This document shows, piece by piece, positions 26,909-34,669 of a DNA stretch of 64,000 bases (its first letter is position 1; each line of letters begins with the position of its first letter). Position numbers and translations under genes: made by a program. The stretch is from contig NZ_JALMDK010000007.1 in assembly GCF_023094165.1 (NCBI RefSeq), positions 127,099 to 191,098 on the forward strand. The letters are read 5' to 3'. The stretch comes from Crossiella sp. S99.2. GTDB taxonomy: Bacteria; Actinomycetota; Actinomycetes; Mycobacteriales; Pseudonocardiaceae. The notes beneath the pieces are model-generated. The model was not told where the DNA came from, made no database searches, and saw only the letters and a list, made by a program, of their open reading frames with translations.

Positions 26909-28104
26909 CACGCGCTCCCGGAGTAGAACTCGCCGATCGCCGCGCACACCCGGTCCACCTGCGCCACGGTCAGGTCCGGGTACAGCGGCAGGGCCAGTGC
27001 GCGCCGGCAGGCCGCCTCGGCCACTGGGAAGTCCCCGGGCCGATGCCCCAGGTGGGCGAAACAGGGCTGGAGATGCAGCGGAGTGGGGTAGTAGATCTCG
27101 GTTTCGATCCCGCGGGCGGCCAGGTATCCGGCCAACTCATCCCGGTCGTCTACCTCGATCAGGTATACGTAGTACGCCCCGGTGGTGTCCGCATTTCTTT
27201 TTACTACCGTGGGTAGCCGGGTTATCCCGGAAATACGGGACAACTGCGCCGAATACGCGGCGGCCAGCTCACCGCGGCGGGCTATGTCCGCGTCGAGCCG
27301 GGTGAGCTTGGCCAGCAGCACCGCGGCCTGCAGGTCGTCCATCTTGCTGTTGCACCCGGACAACCCGGTTTCGTTGGCGATGCCAGGGAAATGGTCCAAT
27401 GTGCGCCCGCCCCGCCCGTGATGCCGCAGTGCGGCCACCCGCTCGGCGATCAGCGGATCGTCGGTCAGCACCGCCCCGGCATCGCCCAGCGCGCCCAGGG
27501 TCTTGGTCGGGAAGAAGGACAGCACCCCGCCCGTGCCCAGTAGTCCGGCGTGCCTGCCGTTCCAGCGCATGCCGATCGCCTCCGCGCTGTCCTCGATCAT
27601 GGTCAGTCCGGCCCGCCGGGCCACCGCGCCGAGTGCGTCCAGGTCCGCGAGCTGGTGGAACAGGTGCACCGGCAGCACGAACCGGCAGCGCGGGGTGATC
27701 GCGGCCTCCATCGCGGCCGGGTCCATCGCGTAACTGGTCGGCTCGATGTCGGTGAACACCGGCCTGCCCCCGGCCAGCACCACCGCCGAGGCCGTGGCGA
27801 TGAAGGTGAACGCGGGCACCAGCACCTCATCGCCCGGCGCCAGCCCGGCCGCCCGCAGCAACAGCACCAGCGCGTCGGTGCCGCTGTTCACGCCGAGGGC
27901 GAACCGGGCGCCGGTATAGGCGCACAGCGCCTGTTCCAGTTCGGCGACCTGGCGGCCATGCGAGTACTTGCCGTGTGAAACAACTTGCCCCGCTCGTTCG
28001 CTGATCAGTGGCCAGAGCTGCTCGAACGAGGCGGATTGGGTGAAAAACGGAACCGGCGCGGAATGCGAAATACCCGCTTGCGCAGGGCTGCTCAGGGTGC
28101 CCAC
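26908..28104 (-). CDS. DegT/DnrJ/EryC1/StrS-family aminotransferase (first of pair)
   Basis: 398 residues. PLP Lys lies in FFPTKTLGALGDAGAV at about 200; other family landmarks are NSGTDALVLLLRAAGLAPGDEV, AFTFIATASAV, EDSAEAIG and GCNSKMDDLQAAVL. It heads the leftward operon, 265 bp from the divergent Gfo/Idh gene. The start GTG 28104 is uncertain because GGAG directly abuts it; GAGAG a little further upstream may serve. Expected to aminate a keto-sugar or keto-cyclitol made by the Gfo/Idh dehydrogenases across the divide. Confidence 0.92.
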   Translation of the reverse strand: MGTLSSPAQAGISHSAPVPFFTQSASFEQLWPLISERAGQVVSHGKYSHGRQVAELEQALCAYTGARFALGVNSGTDALVLLLRAAGLAPGDEVLVPAFTFIATASAVVLAGGRPVFTDIEPTSYAMDPAAMEAAITPRCRFVLPVHLFHQLADLDALGAVARRAGLTMIEDSAEAIGMRWNGRHAGLLGTGGVLSFFPTKTLGALGDAGAVLTDDPLIAERVAALRHHGRGGRTLDHFPGIANETGLSGCNSKMDDLQAAVLLAKLTRLDADIARRGELAAAYSAQLSRISGITRLPTVVKRNADTTGAYYVYLIEVDDRDELAGYLAARGIETEIYYPTPLHLQPCFAHLGHRPGDFPVAEAACRRALALPLYPDLTVAQVDRVCAAIGEFYSGSA

Positions 28105-28137
28105 CTCCGCTACTCTCGGTGTCGATGCTCGCGACTG

Positions 28138-28165
28138 AGCGTAGGAATCACGCCTGGCTTGTCGA
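28138..28165 (-). promoter_or_regulatory. Candidate promoter of the leftward biosynthetic operon
   Basis: On the minus strand TCGACA (28165-28160) and TACGCT (28143-28138) are separated by 16 bp, about 34 bp before the first aminotransferase start. Five of six bases match the -35 consensus TTGACA. Confidence 0.5.
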
Positions 28166-28225
28166 GGGCCGATCGCACACTCGGAGAAAGATTCACCTCA
28201 TCTGGTAGCGGTGTCGATTGCCGCC

Positions 28226-28254
28226 TTGACAGCGCTTCCACGGGGGATGAATGT
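28226..28254 (+). promoter_or_regulatory. Candidate promoter of the rightward biosynthetic operon
   Basis: A perfect TTGACA (28226-28231), 17-bp spacer, then GAATGT (28249-28254). The resulting leader to ATG 28370 would be about 110 nt and is the AT-richest part of the divergent region. No regulator gene is adjacent. Confidence 0.45.
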
Positions 28255-28369
28255 GCAAAGGGGTCATCATCGCCAATTTGTCGTCCGGCAACCGAGGTCG
28301 GTCGGCTTCTTGCTGCTGTCCGGGGTCCGGAATTCCGGGTCCGCCGTTTTCGGGGTGAACGGGTAGAAC

Positions 28370-29416
28370 ATGTTGCAGACCTTTGTCGTGGGACTGGGCC
28401 GGGCCGGCGCCGAACTGCACCTGCCGATCCTGTTGCGGGCCAGGGAGTCCGGCGAACACCCACGACTGTTCGACCCGGGACCGGTGATCGCCTGCGACAC
28501 CTCCGCGCCGGAGACCGCCCCCGCCGGCGTGGTGGTCGCGGGCAGCATCGCCGAGGCCGCCGCCCAGCTGGAGCCGATCCGGGCCGTGGTGCACCTGTGC
28601 ACCCCGCCGACCAGCAGGCCGACCCTGCTCGCCGAACTCGCCGACCACGGCTTCCGCAAGATCATCGTGGAGAAGCCGCTGGCCACCAGCATCGCCGACC
28701 TGGCCCGCCTGTCCGAGCTGCGGCAACGCCGCTGGCTGGACCTGGTGGTGGTGGCCCAGTGGCAGTCCAGCGCGCTGACCCAGCGGCTGGAGGACCTGGT
28801 CCGCGGCGGTCAGCTCGGCCCGCTGCGCCGGATCAGCATGGCCCAGCACAAATCCCGGTTCCGCCGATCCCTGGCCTCCGCCGGGCACCCCACCGCCTTC
28901 GACGTCGAACTCCCGCACTCGGTCGGGGTCGCACTGCGACTGGCCGGGCGGGCCGAACTGGTCGACTCCGGCGCCACCGACCTGGTCAGCGAGGGCCGCA
29001 CGCGGACCGGCCTGGGCGGAGCCTGGCTCACCCTGCAACACGGCGGCGGGGTGCGTACCGAGATCACCTCCTCGCTGACCTCGCCGGTGCGCGAACGCCG
29101 GATCACCCTCAGCTTCGACGGCGGCGAGGCGGTCGGGCACTACCCGGTCAGCGCCGACGACCACCACGCCCAGCTCAGCGTGCGCACCCCGGAACGAGTG
29201 GTCAACCTGAGCTTCCCCGACGATTCGCTGACCGCGTTCCTGCTGCACACCTACCGCCGCTACCAGCGTCAGGCCCCGTCCACCACCTCGCTGGTGCTGC
29301 AGTGCGAGGTGGTGCGGCTGCTCGCCGAGGCCAAGGCCCGCGCCGGACTCACTGAGCCGGAACCACCGCTGATCCCGCCCGCACGCACCGCCGAGCTGCC
29401 GATCCATGTCGGCTGA
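28370..29416 (+). CDS. Gfo/Idh/MocA-family NAD(P)-dependent dehydrogenase
   Basis: 348 residues. The Rossmann motif is VVGLGRAG at residues 6-13, and the family's EKPLATS (Lys near 101) is present, followed by the oligomerisation domain. Members oxidise sugars or inositols; together with a DegT enzyme they typically make amino-cyclitols or 3-amino-sugars. The usual DxGxHxxD catalytic segment is altered to DVELPHSVGVAL, retaining the His. It opens the rightward operon; the next gene overlaps by 11 bp. Confidence 0.88.
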   Translation: MLQTFVVGLGRAGAELHLPILLRARESGEHPRLFDPGPVIACDTSAPETAPAGVVVAGSIAEAAAQLEPIRAVVHLCTPPTSRPTLLAELADHGFRKIIVEKPLATSIADLARLSELRQRRWLDLVVVAQWQSSALTQRLEDLVRGGQLGPLRRISMAQHKSRFRRSLASAGHPTAFDVELPHSVGVALRLAGRAELVDSGATDLVSEGRTRTGLGGAWLTLQHGGGVRTEITSSLTSPVRERRITLSFDGGEAVGHYPVSADDHHAQLSVRTPERVVNLSFPDDSLTAFLLHTYRRYQRQAPSTTSLVLQCEVVRLLAEAKARAGLTEPEPPLIPPARTAELPIHVG

Positions 29417-30239
29417 ACCGTTGCGCCGCACCGGAATCGGCGATGAGGCCGCGCCGGACCTGCCCGGTCAGCTGGCCGCGATCCGGCGGCTGGGCTGGCG
29501 CGAGATCGAGCTGCGCACCGTGGACGGAGTGTGGCTGGCCGACCTGGACCCGGACCGGCTCGACCTGGCCGGGATCGAGGTGGTCTGCCTGGCCTCGCGG
29601 ATCGGCAACTGGTCCCGCCCGATCAGCACCCCACTGGCCGCGGACCTGGCCGAACTGGGCCGGTTGATCGAGCACTGCCACCGGCTGGACTGCCGGTACG
29701 TGCGGATCATGTCCTACCCCAACGACGGCCTGCCCGAATCCGGTTGGCGGCGGCGGGTGGTGGACCGGATCCGGGTGCTGGCCAAGCTGGCCGAGTCCGC
29801 CGGGATCACCCTGCTGCACGAGAACTGCTCGGGCTGGGCAGGCACCAGCGCGGCGAACATGCTGGATCTGCTGTCCGAAGTGGACTCTCCGGCGCTGAAA
29901 CTGTTGTTCGACACCGGCAACGGCATCTCCGCCGGGTACGACGCCTACCAGGTGCTCTCCCAGATCGTCGAGCACGTCGCGCACGTGCACGTCAAGGACG
30001 CCCTGGCGGGACCGGTCTACACCGTGCCCGGCGCGGGTGAGGCCAGGGTGGCCGACTGCCTGCGGCTGCTGCTCGACCACGGCTACACCGGATCCCTGTC
30101 CCTGGAACCACATCTGTCCCTGGTGCCGCACGAAGGCTTGCAGGCAACCGGAGATCAGGCCGAGTCGTTCCATCAAGCCGGGCTCGCACTGGAAACCCTG
30201 CTACGCAACGAGATGAGCGGCCGTGCTGCGACCCGCTGA
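29406..30239 (+). CDS. Sugar phosphate isomerase/epimerase-like TIM barrel
   Basis: 277 residues of the xylose-isomerase-like superfamily (AP endonuclease 2 fold; relatives include IolE, IolI and hydroxypyruvate isomerase). Probable metal ligands are Glu in LLHENCSGW, Asp in LFDTGNG, His in HVHVKDA and Glu in LSLEPH, in the right order for the family. Expected to isomerise, epimerise or dehydrate a sugar or inosose. ATG 29406 overlaps the dehydrogenase by 11 bp, and the downstream M20 gene overlaps it by 17 bp, so the genes are coupled. Confidence 0.85.
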   Translation: MSAEPLRRTGIGDEAAPDLPGQLAAIRRLGWREIELRTVDGVWLADLDPDRLDLAGIEVVCLASRIGNWSRPISTPLAADLAELGRLIEHCHRLDCRYVRIMSYPNDGLPESGWRRRVVDRIRVLAKLAESAGITLLHENCSGWAGTSAANMLDLLSEVDSPALKLLFDTGNGISAGYDAYQVLSQIVEHVAHVHVKDALAGPVYTVPGAGEARVADCLRLLLDHGYTGSLSLEPHLSLVPHEGLQATGDQAESFHQAGLALETLLRNEMSGRAATR

Positions 30240-31494
30240 CCACTGGCTGCTGCTCGACCTGCTCGAACTCCCCACCGCCGGACCCCTGGAAATCGAGGAC
30301 ACCGGCCCGCCGCCCCGGCTGTGGGACGCCCAGCGGGTCTACGCCGAGGCCGCCGCCGAGTTCGGCCTGGACACCGTGCGGCACGCCCCGGCCGATCTCG
30401 CCGCGGCCCGGCGCCCCGATGTGCCCAGCGTGGTCCGCGCCGCCGCCGAAAACCCGGATTTCCTTGCCTGCCAACCCAGTCTCGTGCTGCGACTCGGCCC
30501 GGAACAACCCAGATCCCGCACGGTGATGTTCAACGTGCACCTGGACACCGTGGCCGGGATCGAACCGGTCGCCTTCGACGGCCGCCGCTTCCGCGGTCGC
30601 GGCGCGATCGACGCCAAGGGCCCGGCTGTGGCTCTGCTGGCGGGGATCCGCGCGGCCCGCGCCGTAGAACCCAGACTGGGCAAGGACATCGGCGTGCTGG
30701 TGCAGGCGGTCTCCGGCGAAGAGGGCGGCGCACTCGGCACCATCGGCACCCGGCCACTGGTGGAGGCCGGCTATGTCGGGCGGCTCAACGTCTTCTGCGA
30801 ACCCACCGGCGGCCGCTACCTGCCCAGGGCCACCGCCGCGATGACCGCCTGCGTGCGGGTCGACGGGCAGGACGCCATCGACGACACCCCCTACGCCGGG
30901 CACAACGCGACCGTGCTGCTCGGCTTCCTGTCCCAGCACCTGGCCCAGGCCCTGGACTCCCGGCACACCGACGGCGAGGTGTGCGTGGCCGGACTGCACA
31001 CCGGCCGGCTGCACAACCGGGTCTACGGCTCCGGCCGCCTGCTGCTCAACCTCTCCTACGCCGAACCCGCCTCCGCCACCCACCTCGAACACGCGGTCAC
31101 CACCGCGGTGCGGGAGGGCCTGGCCGCCTTCCGCCGCCGGTTCGCGCACAGCCGCCAGTTCGCCCGCACCGCCGCCGACGCCGAGAACATCACCCGCCTG
31201 GACTGGCACAAACGCGGCCTGCCCGCGCTCACCGGCGCCGACCCGTGGACGGAGAACCTGTTGACCGGCCTGGACATCCCGCGCTGGCCCGCCGAACAAC
31301 CCGCGTTCACCTGCGACGCGATCTGGCTGGCCGGGGTCCCGGACACCGCCACCGTGGTACTCGGTCCCGGCACCCTGGACGGCAACAACGCGCACGCCGC
31401 CGGGGAGTTCGCCGACCTGGCCGACCTGGACGCCTTCGCCGACACCATCCGACGCCTGCTGCTCGCCTTCGCCACCGAGATCGGAGCCCCATGA
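30223..31494 (+). CDS. M20-family metallohydrolase (deacylase/peptidase)
   Basis: 423 residues. The two-zinc site of M20 enzymes is visible: HLDT (His about 106, Asp 108), GRGAIDAKG (Asp about 128) and SGEEGG (catalytic and ligand Glu near 166-167). The small dimerisation domain follows. Relatives remove N-acyl groups (acetylornithine or succinyl-diaminopimelate deacylases) or cleave dipeptides, so removal of an N-acyl protecting group in the pathway is a fair guess. GTG 30223 overlaps the isomerase; its stop overlaps the next start as ATGA. Confidence 0.87.
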   Translation: MLRPADHWLLLDLLELPTAGPLEIEDTGPPPRLWDAQRVYAEAAAEFGLDTVRHAPADLAAARRPDVPSVVRAAAENPDFLACQPSLVLRLGPEQPRSRTVMFNVHLDTVAGIEPVAFDGRRFRGRGAIDAKGPAVALLAGIRAARAVEPRLGKDIGVLVQAVSGEEGGALGTIGTRPLVEAGYVGRLNVFCEPTGGRYLPRATAAMTACVRVDGQDAIDDTPYAGHNATVLLGFLSQHLAQALDSRHTDGEVCVAGLHTGRLHNRVYGSGRLLLNLSYAEPASATHLEHAVTTAVREGLAAFRRRFAHSRQFARTAADAENITRLDWHKRGLPALTGADPWTENLLTGLDIPRWPAEQPAFTCDAIWLAGVPDTATVVLGPGTLDGNNAHAAGEFADLADLDAFADTIRRLLLAFATEIGAP

Positions 31495-32579
31495 CCACCA
31501 CCGGCGTCGCCACCCGGGTGTCCACAGTGGACCTGCTGGGCTGGACCACCGAGGTGTTCCGCGCCCTCGGTCTGCCCCCGGGCCGGGCCCGCGCCGCGGC
31601 CGCCGCGCTCTGCCATGGCGACCTCACCGGCCTGACCTCGCACGGCCTGGCCAACCTCACCCGCCTGTACCTGCCGCTGTTCCAGGACGGCCGGGCCGAT
31701 CCGGCCGCCGAACCCGTGGTGCTCACCGACCTCGGCGCCGCCGCCCTGGTCGACGCCCGCCGCGCGCTCGGCCTGTGGCAGGCCACCGAGGCGATGGCGG
31801 ACGCGGTCGACCGGGCCCGCACCCACGGCATCGGCCTGGTCTCGGTCCGCGGCGCCACCCACTTCGGCTGTGCGGGCCACCACACCGCACTGGCCGCCCG
31901 GCACGGCATGATCGGCCTGCTGGCCGGCAACTGCGGCGGTCAGCGGATCGCGCACCCGCCCGGCGGCACGGTCGCCATGCTCGGCACCAACCCGCTCAGC
32001 GTGGCCGCCCCCGCCGGCGCCGGCCATCCGTTCGTGCTGGACATGAGCACCACCGTGGTGCCCACCGGCCGCATCCGCGCCGCCGCCCGCGCGGGAGAGT
32101 CCATCCCGCCCGGCTGGCTGTCCGATGTGGACGGTGCACCGGTCACCGATCCGGCCGCCTTCGACCGCGGTGAGGCCCAGTTGCGCTGGCTCGGCGGCGA
32201 CCCGGAAACCGGCGCGTACAAGGGATTCGGGCTCGGCCTGGTGGTGGAGATTCTCGGCGCGCTGCTCTCCGGTGCGGGCACCGGACCCAGCCGGGACGCC
32301 TACACCGGCGACCGCGGCCAGGACGACGACATCGGCTACGCCGCCATCGCCATCGCCCCGGCCGCCCTGCGACACGGCAAATCCTTCCAGCGCCAGACCG
32401 CCGAGGTCTTCGGCGCGCTGCTCGACTGTCCGTCCACATCGGAGGATGGCGTGCGCTATCCCGGCTGGCACGAAGGCGAACGCGCCGCGAGCCACCTGCG
32501 TGACGGCCTGCCGATACCACCGGCCCTGCACGCCGAACTCCACGAGGTCGCCGAGCTGCTCGGCATCGGGAGGCTGTGA
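31491..32579 (+). CDS. Ldh2-type malate/L-lactate/ureidoglycolate dehydrogenase family protein
   Basis: 362 residues with the characteristic sequence of the Ldh2/DlgD family, a Rossmann-unrelated NAD(P) dehydrogenase fold: LTSHGLANLTRL (catalytic His region), GATHFGCAGHH, LGTNPLSVAAPA, DMSTTVVPTGRI and YKGFGLGLVVEIL. Members reduce 2-keto acids or cyclic imines such as piperideine-2-carboxylate. In this operon it may reduce a keto acid intermediate. It begins as ATGA over the M20 stop and ends as TGATG with the next gene. Confidence 0.9.
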   Translation: MTTTGVATRVSTVDLLGWTTEVFRALGLPPGRARAAAAALCHGDLTGLTSHGLANLTRLYLPLFQDGRADPAAEPVVLTDLGAAALVDARRALGLWQATEAMADAVDRARTHGIGLVSVRGATHFGCAGHHTALAARHGMIGLLAGNCGGQRIAHPPGGTVAMLGTNPLSVAAPAGAGHPFVLDMSTTVVPTGRIRAAARAGESIPPGWLSDVDGAPVTDPAAFDRGEAQLRWLGGDPETGAYKGFGLGLVVEILGALLSGAGTGPSRDAYTGDRGQDDDIGYAAIAIAPAALRHGKSFQRQTAEVFGALLDCPSTSEDGVRYPGWHEGERAASHLRDGLPIPPALHAELHEVAELLGIGRL

Positions 32580-33496
32580 TGCGCGTCGGCGTGATCGGAC
32601 TCGGGGTGATCTCCCGGTTCTACCTGGCCGCGATCAAGGAGATCGACGGCATCGAACTGGCCGGGGTGTGCGACCGGGATCCGGAAGCCCTGGCCCCGCA
32701 CCGGGGTCAGGTGCCCTGCCACACCAGCCACCTGGGCCTGCTCACCCGGCCCGGCCTGGACGCGGTGGTGGTCACCGTGCCCAACGACGCGCATGTCCCG
32801 GTCAGCCGGGACGCGCTCGCCCTGGGCCTGCCGGTGTGCGTGGAGAAGCCGGTGGCCACCACCCTCGCCGACGGCCGCGCCCTCACCGCACAGGCCCGCG
32901 CGGCCGGGTTGCCACTGTTCACCGCCTTCCACCGGCGCTACAACGCCACCGTGCGCGCCCTGCTGGAACGACTGCCCGCGCTGCCGCCGATCACCGCGCT
33001 GCGGGTGCGCTACCTGGAACGCATCGAGGACCACGTGGGCCGGGACCGCTGGTACCTGGACCCGGCCCGCTGCGGCGGCGGCTGCGTGGCCGACAACGGG
33101 CCCAACGCCTTCGACCTGGTCCGCCAGTTCCTCGGCCCGGTCGAGCTGACCGGCGCGGACGTCCGGCGCGACGAGACCGGCGTGGACCGGCAGGCCCTGG
33201 TGCGCCTGCGCTCGGCCACCGGCATCCCGGCCGAGGTCGAACTGGACTGGTCCTTTGCGGGGGAGACCAAGGACGTGTGGGTCACCCTGGCCGACGGACA
33301 GGTGCTGCACGCGGACATGCTCGCCGGGCACAGCGAGTTCAAAGGCTCGCTCTGGCACGAGTACCTCGGCGTGCTGCGCGAATTCGCGCACCTGGTGCGC
33401 ACCGGCGGCGACCCGGCGGACGGCCTGGCCGCACTGTCCCTGGTGCACGAGGTCTACCAGGCGGAACTTGCCCTACCGACCGGTCAGGAGCGTTGA
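32579..33496 (+). CDS. Second Gfo/Idh/MocA-family dehydrogenase
   Basis: 305 residues, GLGVIS at 7-12, EKPVATT near 90 (the family Lys), and CGGGCVADNGPNAFDLVRQ where the usual catalytic DxGxHxxD lies; the His is replaced by Asn-Ala, so catalysis may differ from inositol dehydrogenases. GGGAGG at 32568-32573 favours ATG 32579 over the overlapping GTG 32576. It provides a second oxidation step, matching the second aminotransferase of the leftward operon. Confidence 0.87.
   Translation: MRVGVIGLGVISRFYLAAIKEIDGIELAGVCDRDPEALAPHRGQVPCHTSHLGLLTRPGLDAVVVTVPNDAHVPVSRDALALGLPVCVEKPVATTLADGRALTAQARAAGLPLFTAFHRRYNATVRALLERLPALPPITALRVRYLERIEDHVGRDRWYLDPARCGGGCVADNGPNAFDLVRQFLGPVELTGADVRRDETGVDRQALVRLRSATGIPAEVELDWSFAGETKDVWVTLADGQVLHADMLAGHSEFKGSLWHEYLGVLREFAHLVRTGGDPADGLAALSLVHEVYQAELALPTGQER
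33474..33489. repeat. Partial family B core at the end of the second Gfo/Idh gene
   Basis: TACCGACCGGTCAGGA: left arm and centre match the core, but the right arm has decayed. It lies just before the next start codon. Confidence 0.4.
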
Positions 33497-33924
33497 TGCG
33501 GGAGAACGGCCCCAAGCGGACCATCGGCGGCGTGCTGGTGAAAGTGCTGGTGCACAAGCGAACCGACCGCGGGATGCACCTAGAAGAGCACGCCAGCCGG
33601 TGCGTGCGCCGCGGCGAGGTGCACGAGCTGGTCAGCACCGACCACCAGGACACCGCGCCCGGCAGCCGGATCGACCGGGTCGGCTTCCTGGGCTTCGCCG
33701 AGATCACCGACGCCGGCGTGATCGACCGCGGCGACGAGGTGTGGATCGGCCACCACCACATCGGCACCGTGCTCGGCTTCGACGCCTGCCATTTCCCCAA
33801 CCACTACAACATCCTCATCGCCGCGACCACGCCGGTCAGCGGCGAGGAACTGGACCTGCGGCCGGAACAGGCCGTGCGGTTCGTCCAGCAACCCGCGGTG
33901 ATCCCGCAGCTGGTCCGCCGCTGA
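33496..33924 (+). CDS. Small uncharacterised protein closing the rightward operon
   Basis: 142 residues, no signal peptide or membrane helix, beta-rich, with many conserved-looking charged and His residues (LVHKRTDRGMHLEEHASRC, RGEVHELVSTDHQDT, IGHHHIGTVLGFD). I do not recognise the family. The cluster of His/Asp/Glu side chains could bind a metal or a sugar. It starts as TGATG over the preceding dehydrogenase stop, so it is certainly part of the operon, and a strong terminator follows 9 bp after its stop. Confidence 0.75.
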   Translation: MRENGPKRTIGGVLVKVLVHKRTDRGMHLEEHASRCVRRGEVHELVSTDHQDTAPGSRIDRVGFLGFAEITDAGVIDRGDEVWIGHHHIGTVLGFDACHFPNHYNILIAATTPVSGEELDLRPEQAVRFVQQPAVIPQLVRR

Positions 33925-33933
33925 ACACAGGCC

Positions 33934-33967
33934 GAGGCCCCCGGGAGTCAACACTCCCGGGGGCCTC
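33934..33967. terminator. Strong hairpin terminator between convergent operons
   Basis: A perfect 15-bp stem (33934-33948 with 33953-33967) and a CAAC loop. It lies between the end of the biosynthetic operon and the end of the convergent EF-hand gene, so it can serve both strands. Confidence 0.88.
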
Positions 33968-33979
33968 GTGGTGTGTGGA

Positions 33980-34516
33980 TCAGCTGCCCAGCAGTGGCAC
34001 GTCCAGGGTGCCGTTGTGGAAGTCACGCACCGCGTTCACCAGTTCCTCCACCGACAGCGCACCGTTGCCGTTGCTGTCGATCGCGCGGAAGGAGGCGTCC
34101 GCGTCGGCCACCGGCACCCCGATCGCCTTCATCCACTTCTTGAACTCGGTCGGGTTCACCTCGCCGTCGCCATCGGTGTCACACAGGTCGACGATGGCGC
34201 GGATGGTCGGGCGCAGCAGCCGGCTGAAGCCGACATCGCCGTCCCGGAACATCAGCTTCTCGTTCACGGCGAGGAACTGGTCCTCGGACAGCGCCCCGTC
34301 CGGCCCGACCCCGGCCTCGATGGCCTGGTACTCGAACATGCCGATGAACGCGTCCAGCACCGCCCGCCCGCGCGGGGTGGACTCGCTCTCGCCGAAGGCG
34401 TTGATGATGCGCCTGGCCTCCGCCTCGTAGTCGGACCGCTCGATACGGCCGTTCCCGTTGACATCCCACTTCTTGAAACGCTGGATCTGGCGCTCGTTCT
34501 TCACGGCGGTTGTCAT
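33980..34516 (-). CDS. EF-hand calcium-binding protein (calerythrin-like)
   Basis: 178 residues with three canonical EF-hand loops: DVNGNGRIERSDY from residue 18, DTDGDGEVNPTEF from 113 and DSNGNGALSVEEL from 147; a fourth, degenerate loop (VGPDGALSEDQF) lies near 70. The layout with an inactive second hand is that of calerythrin and sarcoplasmic calcium-binding proteins, thought to buffer or sense cytoplasmic calcium. A GAGGAGAGG stretch precedes the ATG at somewhat long distance. The 153 bp upstream (34517-34669) hold no gene. Confidence 0.92.
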   Translation of the reverse strand: MTTAVKNERQIQRFKKWDVNGNGRIERSDYEAEARRIINAFGESESTPRGRAVLDAFIGMFEYQAIEAGVGPDGALSEDQFLAVNEKLMFRDGDVGFSRLLRPTIRAIVDLCDTDGDGEVNPTEFKKWMKAIGVPVADADASFRAIDSNGNGALSVEELVNAVRDFHNGTLDVPLLGS

Positions 34517-34669
34517 GGAACTCGAACTTCCTCTCCTCGATAAGAGAACAGCAAGAAGGCGAAGACTCGCTGATGAGTCAAACGTAGAACAGTGGAAACC
34601 GGATGGGCACCCGGCCCGTCAGTCCGCATGAAACTTCGATCGAATGCGCAAAAAGTCACAGACGATCGA

